Part shown: positions 1 to 6,127 of the stretch, in pieces
Position numbering within the stretch: the stretch's first letter is position 1
Layout: each line of letters opens with the position of its first letter
NCBI GenBank assembly: GCA_012516015.1
Contig: JAAYXG010000829.1
Span: 1-6,563, forward strand
Source: Lysobacteraceae bacterium
GTDB lineage: Bacteria > Pseudomonadota > Gammaproteobacteria > Steroidobacterales > Steroidobacteraceae
Reading direction: 5' to 3'
Length of the DNA stretch: 6,563 nucleotides
The notes under the pieces: model-generated
Database searches by the model: none
What the model saw: the letters and a program-made list of their open reading frames with translations, nothing else
What the model was told of the DNA's origin: nothing
Translations under genes and position numbers: made by a program

Positions 1-1315
1 GGTTCGCATTGGGATCGAGCGGCAACACTTGCGTCATTCGACCATCCGTTTCGCCCGGGCGAAACAGCGCAAGCGCCGGCGCGCCGTTCTCGAGGACCCA
101 AACGCGGCCGATCTGGCGCGCGCCGTTCTGCTGACCGGAGCCGCGGCCTCTGAAGCGCGGCATCATGGCAGAGAACGGATTGCCGCCTCGGCTCGCCTGC
201 ACCGGCGGCGCGCCGGGGACCTGCACGCCTTCGGGCGTGAAACGCAAGGCCGCGTTCGGCACGAGCAGCGCGTCTTCGATGTTCGTCGTCAAGATCTCGG
301 CCGTTGCCGTCATGCCCGGACGCAGCAGCAGGTCTTCGTTCTCCACTTCGAGCACGGTTTGGTAGGTCACGACCCCGGTCGAGGTCGCGCTGCCTCCACC
401 GCCAGCGGAGGAAGCGCTCGCGCTCTGCGTATTGCTGGATGCGAAATGCACCTGTGTGATGCGTGCGGCGAAGACGCGATTCGGAAATGCATCCACGGTG
501 AACGTCGCTTCCTGGCCGACTTCGACGGCACCCACATCCGCTTCATCGACGGCGACGTGCAGCTCCATCTTCTTCAGGTCTTCGGCGAGCGTGAACAGAA
601 TCGGCGCCTGCAAAGAGGCGGCCACGGTTTGGCCCGCCTCGACGGAGCGCACCAGCACGACGCCGTTGATCGGCGAGCGAATCTCGGTCTTGCTGAGATC
701 GGTCTTGACGGCTTCGAGATTCGCGCGCGCTTGCGCGACGGCAGCTCGTGCGGCCGCCGTTTCGCCGACCGCCCGCGCGACAGCCGCCTCCGCGACGTCG
801 AGATCCTGTTGCGAGGGGAGCTTGTTGTTGCTGAGCTCGCGCACCTTCAACAAGCGGGCAAGGTTCGCGCGCGCTTCCTTTTCGCTCGCTTCGGTTTGGA
901 TGACGCGCGCCTCGGCCGAGGCAAGCGAGCTCTCCGCTTGCAGCACTTGGGCGCGCAGGCGCGTCGTGTCGAGCACGGCGAGCACTTGCCCCGCCTCGAC
1001 TTCGTCATTGACGTCGACGTGCACCGAGCGAATCGTTCCGGAAAGCTCGCTGCCGATGTCGACTTGATTGCGCGGCTCGAGATTGCCCGTCGCGGTGACC
1101 GTCACACGCAAATCGCCGCGCGTGACTTCCTGGGTCACGTACTGCGGCGCCTTGGTGCCGCTGCGCCCGAAGATCAAGAACAAGACGACGAGCGCGGCGA
1201 TGCCGAGCACGAGCCACTTCGCCCAGCGTTTCCACGGCGACGGCGGCTCGAGATTCATGGCGATCGGGCTCGCGAGATCGGGCTCTGACACGTTCGTTTC
1301 GGTATTGATGCTCAT
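1..1315 (-). CDS. Periplasmic adaptor (membrane fusion) subunit of a tripartite efflux system, MacA/HlyD type; 3' end outside window
   Basis: The frame is open from an ATG at 1315 to the window edge (438 codons, no stop), so the C-terminus is missing. The protein would bridge an inner-membrane pump to the outer-membrane channel encoded just upstream. In order it shows a short cytoplasmic N-terminus, one membrane anchor at about residues 31-50 (WAKWLVLGIAALVVLFLIFG), a first lipoyl-like half at about 87-116 (ELSGTIRSVHV, GQVLAVLD), an Ala/Glu/Arg-rich coiled-coil hairpin at about 117-208, a second lipoyl half at about 210-246 (TEIRSPINGVV, VEAGQTV), and a beta-barrel region (LRPGMTATAEI, VPNAALRF). 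A Ser/Gly/Ala-rich stretch lies at 293-314 and a Gly/Arg-rich stretch at 375-401. The start overlaps the stop of the channel gene as ATGA and has no clear Shine-Dalgarno, which suggests translational coupling. The transmembrane anchor and the sequence style resemble adaptors of MacB-type ABC pumps. That partner and the substrate are inferences, since the pump gene is not visible. Confidence 0.9.
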   Translation of the reverse strand, partial: MSINTETNVSEPDLASPIAMNLEPPSPWKRWAKWLVLGIAALVVLFLIFGRSGTKAPQYVTQEVTRGDLRVTVTATGNLEPRNQVDIGSELSGTIRSVHVDVNDEVEAGQVLAVLDTTRLRAQVLQAESSLASAEARVIQTEASEKEARANLARLLKVRELSNNKLPSQQDLDVAEAAVARAVGETAAARAAVAQARANLEAVKTDLSKTEIRSPINGVVLVRSVEAGQTVAASLQAPILFTLAEDLKKMELHVAVDEADVGAVEVGQEATFTVDAFPNRVFAARITQVHFASSNTQSASASSAGGGGSATSTGVVTYQTVLEVENEDLLLRPGMTATAEILTTNIEDALLVPNAALRFTPEGVQVPGAPPVQASRGGNPFSAMMPRFRGRGSGQQNGARQIGRVWVLENGAPALALFRPGETDGRMTQVLPLDPNAN

Positions 1316-2769
1316 GGGTTCGCAGTGAAGACGGACCAGCCGCCGCCGAGTGCTTTATAGAGACGAATGAGATTCGAGGTCAGCTCGCCTTCGCTCACCG
1401 CGAGAGAATCCTCGAGCGAAATCAACTGTCGGTCTGCGGTTACGACCGTCTGGAAATCGACCAGACCGGAGTTGTATTGCATGAGCGCGAGCTCGCGTGC
1501 GCGCCGCGCTGCGTCGACGGCGAGAACCAATGCCTCGCGGCGCTGCCGCTCGTTCGTCCAACCTAGAAGGGCGTTTTCGACTTCCTCGAATGCCGCGAGC
1601 ACCGCTTGCTCGTAGGCGGCGAACGCTTGATCGAGCACGGCGTATTGCGCCCGCAGGTTTTGACGAAGGGCACCGCCTGCGAATAGGGGGATGCGCAGCG
1701 ACAAGCCGACGCGATCGGTTTGCGAGCCATCGAGGACATCGCTCATCGACAGCGACTGCAGGTTGATCGAGCCGCTCAAAGAAAGAGAGGGATAGAGCGC
1801 CGCGGTTGCGACGCCCACTTGCGCGCTCTGCGCTGCGACTCTGCGTTCCGCGGCGCGAATGTCCGGGCGCTGGCGTACGACATCGGCGGGAACCGCCGCC
1901 ACGATTTCGGCGGGCGCGACGGGTACGGGACGTCGAGCCGAGAGCTGCTCGTGAAGCGAGCCGGGCACTTGCCCCGTGAGCACGGCGAGGCGATTCATGG
2001 CCTGAGCGAGATTCGACTCCAGCGAGGGGATTTGCGCTCTCGTCTGCTGATAGCTCGCCTCCGCCTGCTCCAAGTCGAGCACGGTCGCGAGACCGGCTTC
2101 TGCGCGCCAACGCGTGATCTCGAGAAGCTCCGACTGCGCCGCCAGATTCCGCTCCGCGAACGCGAGACGAGCTTGCGTCATGCGCACCGACGTGTAGTTG
2201 AGCGCGACGTCGCCGAGCAAGGTGACGAGCGCATCGCGCAGATCCGCTTCGGACGCCCCTAAGTTGGCGGTCGCCGCCTCGAACGCACGACGCTGACCGC
2301 CGAAAAGATCGAGCTCCCAACTGGCATCGAGGCCCGCGCTGTAGATTTCGTCGCTATCGCGGGCGACCACGCCCTCCTCGGGATCGATGAAGCGGGCGTC
2401 CGATTGCGTGCGTGTCGCGCCCGCGGAGGCGCCGATCGAAGGAAAAAACGATCCGGCGGCGACGCCGCGGCGCGCCCGCGCCTCGATGACGCGCGCGCGG
2501 GCTTGCTCGAGCGTCTTGTTGTCGGCAATCGCGCGCTCGATCAGATCCGTCAGCAGCGGATCGTCGAATGCGGCCCACCACTCCGCCAACGCGGGCGCGT
2601 CGGGGGACTCGAGGCGTACGCCGCTTTCCGGAAGCGAGCTCCACGCATCGGGCGTCGGCGCCTCCGGGACGCGGTAGTCCGGGCCGACCGCGCATCCGGT
2701 CACGAGAGACGCGACCATTATCGAGCTGCACGCGCGCCACACAGGGCGTCGCTTGGCGACTGATCTCAA
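1312..2769 (-). CDS. Outer-membrane channel lipoprotein of a tripartite efflux system (NodT/OprM family)
   Basis: With a TTG start at 2769 the product is 485 residues, the usual size for OprM-like channels. It would form the trimeric outer-membrane/periplasmic tunnel that the adaptor docks onto. The N-terminus is a lipoprotein signal: a basic n-region (RSVAKRRPVWR), a short hydrophobic core (SSIMVASLVTG) and a lipobox LVTGC with the lipidated Cys at residue 26. The mature protein begins CAVGPDYRVPEAP, typical of the family. Two outer-membrane efflux repeats are visible: one around residues 70-270 with WELDLFGG at about 151-158, the other around 294-480 with PADVVRQRPDIRAAE at 294-308 and LRIPLFAGG at 358-366. 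The frame is open further upstream to an ATG at 2946, but that 59-residue extension is Arg-rich and would bury the signal peptide, so it is rejected. A neighbouring TTG at 2772 is equally in frame. It is the first gene of a minus-strand operon and its TGA overlaps the adaptor ATG. Confidence 0.9.
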   Translation of the reverse strand: MRSVAKRRPVWRACSSIMVASLVTGCAVGPDYRVPEAPTPDAWSSLPESGVRLESPDAPALAEWWAAFDDPLLTDLIERAIADNKTLEQARARVIEARARRGVAAGSFFPSIGASAGATRTQSDARFIDPEEGVVARDSDEIYSAGLDASWELDLFGGQRRAFEAATANLGASEADLRDALVTLLGDVALNYTSVRMTQARLAFAERNLAAQSELLEITRWRAEAGLATVLDLEQAEASYQQTRAQIPSLESNLAQAMNRLAVLTGQVPGSLHEQLSARRPVPVAPAEIVAAVPADVVRQRPDIRAAERRVAAQSAQVGVATAALYPSLSLSGSINLQSLSMSDVLDGSQTDRVGLSLRIPLFAGGALRQNLRAQYAVLDQAFAAYEQAVLAAFEEVENALLGWTNERQRREALVLAVDAARRARELALMQYNSGLVDFQTVVTADRQLISLEDSLAVSEGELTSNLIRLYKALGGGWSVFTANP

Positions 2770-2776
2770 CAAATCA

Positions 2777-2780
2777 CTCC
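2777..2780 (-). promoter_or_regulatory. Ribosome binding site deciding the TTG start of the channel lipoprotein
   Basis: On the minus strand GGAG is followed by TGAT and then two consecutive in-frame TTG codons at 2772 and 2769. The gap is 4 bases to the first TTG and 7 to the second, so the second is better placed. Both TTGs give a well-formed lipoprotein signal peptide. The only nearby ATG (in IMVASLVTGC) leaves just seven residues before the lipobox Cys and no basic n-region. The start is inferred from this agreement, not proven. Confidence 0.55.
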
Positions 2781-2918
2781 ACTGTTTCGTACGCGCACGA
2801 GCGCGAGGTCGCTGATTCTTGCCGAGAGCTTCCCGCAACGGGCTTGGATAAAGACTTCTTGACCCTCGGCCGCCGTACCGCCGTTCTGCCGACGCGCCAG
2901 AACCGCCCAACACCGCCT

Positions 2919-2936
2919 CTCGAGCCGCGGTTCGAG
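2919..2936. repeat. 18-base near-perfect palindrome, possible operator
   Basis: The sequence CTCGAgCCGCGGtTCGAG reads the same on both strands except for one mismatched pair (16 of 18 positions symmetric). It lies about 150 bases upstream of the channel lipoprotein start. A role as a binding site for a dimeric regulator is a guess, because GC-rich DNA produces such palindromes by chance fairly often. Confidence 0.3.
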
Positions 2937-2970
2937 CAGAAAACACCTGAATAGTGGCGTCCCTTGGCCC

Positions 2971-2994
2971 TCGAAGCTTCGATCTCGCCGAGAT
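2971..2994. repeat. Two abutting palindromes, possible operator
   Basis: TCGAAGCTTCGA at 2971-2982 is a perfect 12-base palindrome. It shares its last base with ATCTCGcCGAGAT at 2982-2994, a perfect palindrome with one central base. Two adjoining dyads in a divergent spacer would suit paired sites for a dimeric transcription factor. No specific regulator consensus was recognised. Confidence 0.35.
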
Positions 2995-3057
2995 TCAACG
3001 CAGATCCCGCCGAAACGTTGACACGAGCCGCCTGCTAACGCGCCGTCATCACCGGCT

Positions 3058-3063
3058 TATAAC
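3058..3063 (+). promoter_or_regulatory. Weak -10-like hexamer upstream of cysD
   Basis: TATAAC matches five of six bases of the sigma-70 -10 consensus and is the most AT-rich spot in a GC-rich spacer. It lies about 115 bases before the cysD start. No acceptable -35 box sits 16-18 bases upstream, so if real it would need an activator, as CysB-type regulators provide in related bacteria. The core TTATAA is itself palindromic, so it could serve either strand. Confidence 0.2.
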
Positions 3064-3108
3064 CAACTGCAAACCCGCGAGCACCAGCTGCGATATGCAG
3101 TTGTGCAT
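3064..3108. repeat. Nested inverted repeats in the cysD upstream region
   Basis: CAACTGCA at 3064-3071 is repeated inverted as TGCAGTTG at 3096-3103, both arms perfect, with 24 bases between them and a centre-to-centre distance of 32 bases (about three helical turns). The right arm overlaps a second perfect inverted repeat, ATGCA-GTTG-TGCAT, at 3095-3108. The arrangement immediately follows the -10-like patch and could be an operator pair or a leader hairpin for the sulfate operon. Function is inferred from position and symmetry only. Confidence 0.4.
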
Positions 3109-3148
3109 CCTTCCCCCACAATTGCGCGTTACCTCGGTCAACCTGGGC

Positions 3149-3162
3149 CGGACCCGGGTCCG
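3149..3162. repeat. 14-base perfect palindrome just before cysD
   Basis: CGGACCCGGGTCCG is fully self-complementary and ends 16 bases before the cysD ATG. In RNA it could fold into a short GC-rich stem next to the translation start, where no strong Shine-Dalgarno is visible (only GAG at 3172-3174). It may equally be a protein-binding site or chance. Confidence 0.35.
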
Positions 3163-3178
3163 TCCAACCACGAGATCC

Positions 3179-4081
3179 ATGACTCGACTGACACACTTAC
3201 AGCGCCTCGAAGCCGAAAGCATCCACATCCTGCGGGAGGTTGTCGCGGAATGCGAACGCCCCGTCATGCTGTACTCCATCGGAAAAGACAGCTCCGTGAT
3301 GCTGCACCTCGCGATGAAGGCCTTTTATCCGGCAAAACCCCCTTTCCCGCTGCTCCACGTCGATACGACGTGGAAGTTCCGGGAAATGATCTCGTTTCGC
3401 GACGAAATGGTGCGAAAGCTCGGGCTCGAGCTCCTCGTCCACATCAACGAAGAAGGGCTGGCGCAGGGAATCGGCCCCTTCACTCACGGCTCCGCAATTC
3501 ACACGGACGTCATGAAGACGCAGGCCCTGAAGCAGGCGCTCGACAAGTTCGGGTTCGATGCCGCTTTCGGCGGCGCTCGACGCGATGAAGAGAAGTCGCG
3601 CGCGAAGGAACGTGTGTTCTCGTTCCGTTCGGCCCAGCATCGCTGGGACCCCAAACGGCAACGTCCCGAGCTCTGGCATCAGTACAACAGCCGGAAGAAC
3701 AAAGGCGAGAGCCTGCGCGTCTTTCCGCTTTCGAATTGGACCGAGCTCGATATTTGGCAGTACATCTACCTTGAGAACATCCCGATCGTGCCGCTTTACT
3801 TCTCGAAGCAGCGTCCCGTCGTGAGACGCGACGGCGCGCTCATCATGGTGGATGACGATCGCATGCCGCTCAAAAACGGCGAGAAGCCCGAGTTGCGCTG
3901 GGTTCGCTTCCGCACGCTCGGCTGCTACCCGCTGACGGGCGCAGTGGAGAGTCGTGCGGACACCTTGCCGGCGATCATCCAGGAGATGCTTCTGACGACG
4001 AGCTCGGAACGACAAGGCCGCGTCATCGATCACGACAGCACCGCTTCGATGGAGAAGAAGAAGCAGGAAGGCTATTTCTAG
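3179..4081 (+). CDS. cysD: Sulfate adenylyltransferase (ATP sulfurylase) small subunit CysD
   Basis: The 300-residue product closely resembles E. coli CysD (302 residues) along its whole length. With the CysN GTPase it forms cytoplasmic ATP sulfurylase, which joins sulfate to ATP to give APS and pyrophosphate, the first step of sulfate activation. Visible motifs are the PP-loop SIGKDSSV at residues 33-40, [11 protein letters not shown] at 60-70, [15 protein letters not shown] at 131-145, [15 protein letters not shown] at 182-196, [13 protein letters not shown] at 243-255, and the family C-terminus ending GYF. The ATG at 3179 was chosen because [18 protein letters not shown] aligns with the E. 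coli start. The frame stays open upstream to 2954, but that stretch has no family similarity. The Shine-Dalgarno is weak. The gene leads the cysD-cysNC-cysQ operon, and its TAG stop lies in the left tip of the following inverted repeat. The related NodP of rhizobia is an alternative name, but no nod genes are present. Confidence 0.97.
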   Translation: MTRLTHLQRLEAESIHILREVVAECERPVMLYSIGKDSSVMLHLAMKAFYPAKPPFPLLHVDTTWKFREMISFRDEMVRKLGLELLVHINEEGLAQGIGPFTHGSAIHTDVMKTQALKQALDKFGFDAAFGGARRDEEKSRAKERVFSFRSAQHRWDPKRQRPELWHQYNSRKNKGESLRVFPLSNWTELDIWQYIYLENIPIVPLYFSKQRPVVRRDGALIMVDDDRMPLKNGEKPELRWVRFRTLGCYPLTGAVESRADTLPAIIQEMLLTTSSERQGRVIDHDSTASMEKKKQEGYF

Positions 4082-4194
4082 GGGGTAGTGACCAGGAGGC
4101 AGGGGATAGTCAGAAGCGCGTGGCGCTCGGCACTCCCTCTTAACGCCCCAGACCGTTTCTGACTACCCCCTATCCCCTGATCATTATTCCCTAG
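4078..4194. repeat. Long imperfect inverted repeat filling the cysD-cysNC gap (MITE- or REP-like element)
   Basis: The left arm at 4078-4115 and the right arm at 4157-4194 are inverted copies, 38 bases each, aligning without gaps with 30 of 38 positions matching. Four of the eight mismatches would be G-U pairs in the cysD-cysNC transcript, so the mRNA could form a long hairpin with a loop of about 41 bases. Both arms begin and end with recognisable blocks: CTAG at the outer tips and TTCTGACTA (inverted, TAGTCAGAA) at the inner ends. The arms have C-rich runs (CTACCCCCTATCCCC) unlike the surrounding genes. CTAG at both ends could be a 4-base target duplication, although CTAG is itself palindromic, so this cannot be told apart from the repeat. 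There is no T-run after the right arm, so it does not look like an intrinsic terminator. It encodes no protein. Confidence 0.75.
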
Positions 4195-4198
4195 GACC

Positions 4199-6124
4199 AT
4201 GGCTCACAAATCCGACCTCATCGCGACCGACATTCAGGGCTACTTGAAGGCGCACGAGCACAAAGGCCTGCTGCGATTCATCACCTGCGGCAGCGTCGAC
4301 GACGGCAAGTCGACGCTGATCGGACGGTTGCTCTATGAATCCAAGCTCGTATTCGAGGATCAGCTCGCGGCGCTCGAGGCCGATTCGAAGAAAGTCGGAA
4401 CGCAAGGCGGCGAGCTCGATTTCGCGCTGCTCGTCGACGGGCTCGCGGCCGAGCGCGAACAAGGCATCACGATCGACGTCGCGTATCGATTCTTCTCGAC
4501 CGACCGTCGCAAGTTCATCGTCGCCGATACGCCGGGGCACGAGCAGTACACGCGCAACATGGTCACTGGCGCCTCGACGGCGGACGTTGCCGTCATCCTG
4601 ATCGACGCGCGCAAGGGCGTGCTCACCCAGACGCGTAGGCACAGCTACATCGTCTCGCTGCTCGGTATCAAGCACGTCGTGCTCGCGATCAACAAGATGG
4701 ATCTCGTCGGGTTTTCCAAAGAAATCTTCGACGCCATCGTGCAGGAGTATCGCGATTTCTCCGAGCAAGTCGGCTTGGAACACGTCACCGCGATCCCGCT
4801 CTCGGCGCTCAAAGGCGACAACATGCTCGAGCGCAGCGCGCGCACGCCTTGGTACGACGGCCCGACGTTGATGTCGTATCTCGAGACGGTCGAGATCGAA
4901 GATGACCTGCAGGCGAAGCCGTTTCGCTTGCCCGTGCAGTGGGTCAATCGGCCGAATCAGAATTTCCGCGGCTTTGCGGGCACGATCGCGTCCGGCGTCG
5001 TCCGTGTAGGCGATGCGATCCGTGCGTTGCCGTCGGGACGCCAGAGTCGTGTCGCGCGAATCGTCACGTACGACGGCGATCTCGACGAGGCAGTCGCTGG
5101 ACAATCGGTCACGCTCACGTTGACGGATGAGATCGATGTCAGCCGCGGCGATGTCCTCGCGGCGGCGGAATCGCCGCCGGCGGTCGCCGACCAATTTCAG
5201 AGCACGATCGTTTGGATGCACGAGGAGCCTATGCTCCCCGGCCGTCCCTATCTATTGAAGATGGAGACGCGTACGGTGACGGGCAGCATCACGGCACCGA
5301 AGTACAAGGTCAACGTGAATACGCTCGAGCATCTCGCCGCCAAGCAGCTCGAATTGAACGAGATCGGCGTGTGCAACATCAGCTTGGACCGGCCCGTCGC
5401 ATTCGACCCGTACGTCGACAATCGCGAAATGGGCGGATTCATCTTGATCGACAAGCTATCGAACGACACCGTGGGTGCGGGGCTCTTGAGCTTCGCGCTG
5501 CGACGCGCGGAGAACATCCACTGGCAGGCGCTCGATGTGAACAAGCAAGCGCGCTCGGCGCTCAAAGGCCAACGTGCGTGTGTGCTGTGGTTCACCGGTT
5601 TGTCGGGCGCCGGCAAATCCACCGTCGCCAATCTCGTCGAGAAGCGTTTGCACGCGCTTGGCCGCCACACGTACACGCTCGACGGCGACAACGTTCGCCA
5701 TGGCCTCAACAAGGACTTGGGTTTCACGGACGCCGATCGCGTCGAGAACATTCGTCGGGTCGCGGAAGTCTCGAAGCTCATGGTCGACGCGGGGCTGATC
5801 GTGCTCGTGTCGTTCATTTCGCCGTTTCGTTCGGAACGCCGGCTCGCGCGCGAGCTGATGGACGAAGGCGAATTCTTCGAGGTGTTCGTCGACACGCCGC
5901 TGCATGAAGCGGAGAAGCGCGATCCGAAGGGGCTTTACAAGAAGGCCCGGCGCGGCGAATTGAAGAACTTCACCGGTATCGACTCGCCGTACGAGCCGCC
6001 GGAGCATCCCGAAATCCATCTACGCACGGCGCTCGTTTCGCCGGAACAAGCTGCCGAGGAAATCCTCTCGAAGTTGCGGGATGCCGGCATGCTTTATGTG
6101 CCGGATGATCTGTCCGGATTGTGA
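4199..6124 (+). CDS. cysNC: Bifunctional sulfate adenylyltransferase GTPase subunit / APS kinase CysNC
   Basis: The 641-residue protein fuses two enzymes. The N-terminal part is the CysN GTPase, which couples GTP hydrolysis to APS synthesis by CysD. It carries GSVDDGKST (31-39), the switch region GITIDVAYR (89-97), DTPGHE (110-115), NKMD (165-168) and SAL (202-204), followed by EF-Tu-like beta domains to about residue 430. After a linker (about 430-457) comes APS kinase, which phosphorylates APS to PAPS: P-loop GLSGAGKST (467-475), [16 protein letters not shown] (494-509), ISPFRSERR (540-548) and [20 protein letters not shown] (589-608). All key motifs look intact in both halves, so both activities are expected. 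The ATG at 4199 fits the family start. AGGA lies only two bases upstream of it, and the rest of the upstream region is hairpin, so initiation may be influenced by that structure. Such fusions are known in Xanthomonas and in rhizobial NodQ. cysQ follows after 3 bases. Confidence 0.97.
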   Translation: MAHKSDLIATDIQGYLKAHEHKGLLRFITCGSVDDGKSTLIGRLLYESKLVFEDQLAALEADSKKVGTQGGELDFALLVDGLAAEREQGITIDVAYRFFSTDRRKFIVADTPGHEQYTRNMVTGASTADVAVILIDARKGVLTQTRRHSYIVSLLGIKHVVLAINKMDLVGFSKEIFDAIVQEYRDFSEQVGLEHVTAIPLSALKGDNMLERSARTPWYDGPTLMSYLETVEIEDDLQAKPFRLPVQWVNRPNQNFRGFAGTIASGVVRVGDAIRALPSGRQSRVARIVTYDGDLDEAVAGQSVTLTLTDEIDVSRGDVLAAAESPPAVADQFQSTIVWMHEEPMLPGRPYLLKMETRTVTGSITAPKYKVNVNTLEHLAAKQLELNEIGVCNISLDRPVAFDPYVDNREMGGFILIDKLSNDTVGAGLLSFALRRAENIHWQALDVNKQARSALKGQRACVLWFTGLSGAGKSTVANLVEKRLHALGRHTYTLDGDNVRHGLNKDLGFTDADRVENIRRVAEVSKLMVDAGLIVLVSFISPFRSERRLARELMDEGEFFEVFVDTPLHEAEKRDPKGLYKKARRGELKNFTGIDSPYEPPEHPEIHLRTALVSPEQAAEEILSKLRDAGMLYVPDDLSGL

Positions 6125-6127
6125 TCG

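Larger units (their letters stand above)
2773..3178. other. Divergent intergenic region between the efflux operon and the sulfate-activation operon
   Basis: About 400 bases separate the two divergently read operons, so promoters for both should lie here. Short open frames exist on both strands, but they are Arg/Pro/Ser-rich, lack recognisable domains and look like random GC-rich frames. The stretch holds several palindromes (near 2919, 2971, 2982, 3064, 3095 and 3149), a TTGACA at 3018-3023 without a partner -10, and an AT-rich patch TTATAA at 3057-3062. No rRNA, tRNA or known riboswitch pattern was recognised. Confidence 0.6.

Noticed and set aside
29..1288. 419-codon open frame on the plus strand opposite the adaptor gene
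   Set aside because: It is Arg/His/Leu-rich with no domain, and lies exactly antisense to a well-supported adaptor. Long antisense frames are usual in GC-rich coding DNA.
3018..3023. Perfect -35 hexamer TTGACA upstream of cysD
   Set aside because: No -10-like sequence lies 15-19 bases downstream. The TATAAC patch is 34 bases away, too far for one promoter.
2954..3178. 75-codon N-terminal extension of cysD
   Set aside because: The extension has no similarity to CysD, contains the spacer palindromes, and the family start aligns at 3179.
3197..4033. 278-codon open frame on the minus strand opposite cysD
   Set aside because: No recognisable domain or start context was found, and it mirrors the conserved cysD frame.
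4078..4194. Reading the inverted repeat as a rho-independent terminator after cysD
   Set aside because: No T-run follows either arm on either strand, the arms are long with a large loop, and cysNC directly downstream must be expressed with cysD.
4078..4194. CRISPR-like or tandem repeat array
   Set aside because: There is only one inverted pair, with no regularly spaced direct repeats and no spacers.
4184..5221. 345-codon open frame on the minus strand opposite cysNC
   Set aside because: The composition is Arg/Asp-rich without motifs, and the opposite strand encodes fully conserved GTPase motifs. It is treated as a shadow frame.
3179..6124. nodP/nodQ for Nod-factor sulfation rather than assimilatory cysD/cysNC
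   Set aside because: The families are the same, but cysQ follows and no nodulation genes are present, so general PAPS synthesis is the simpler reading.
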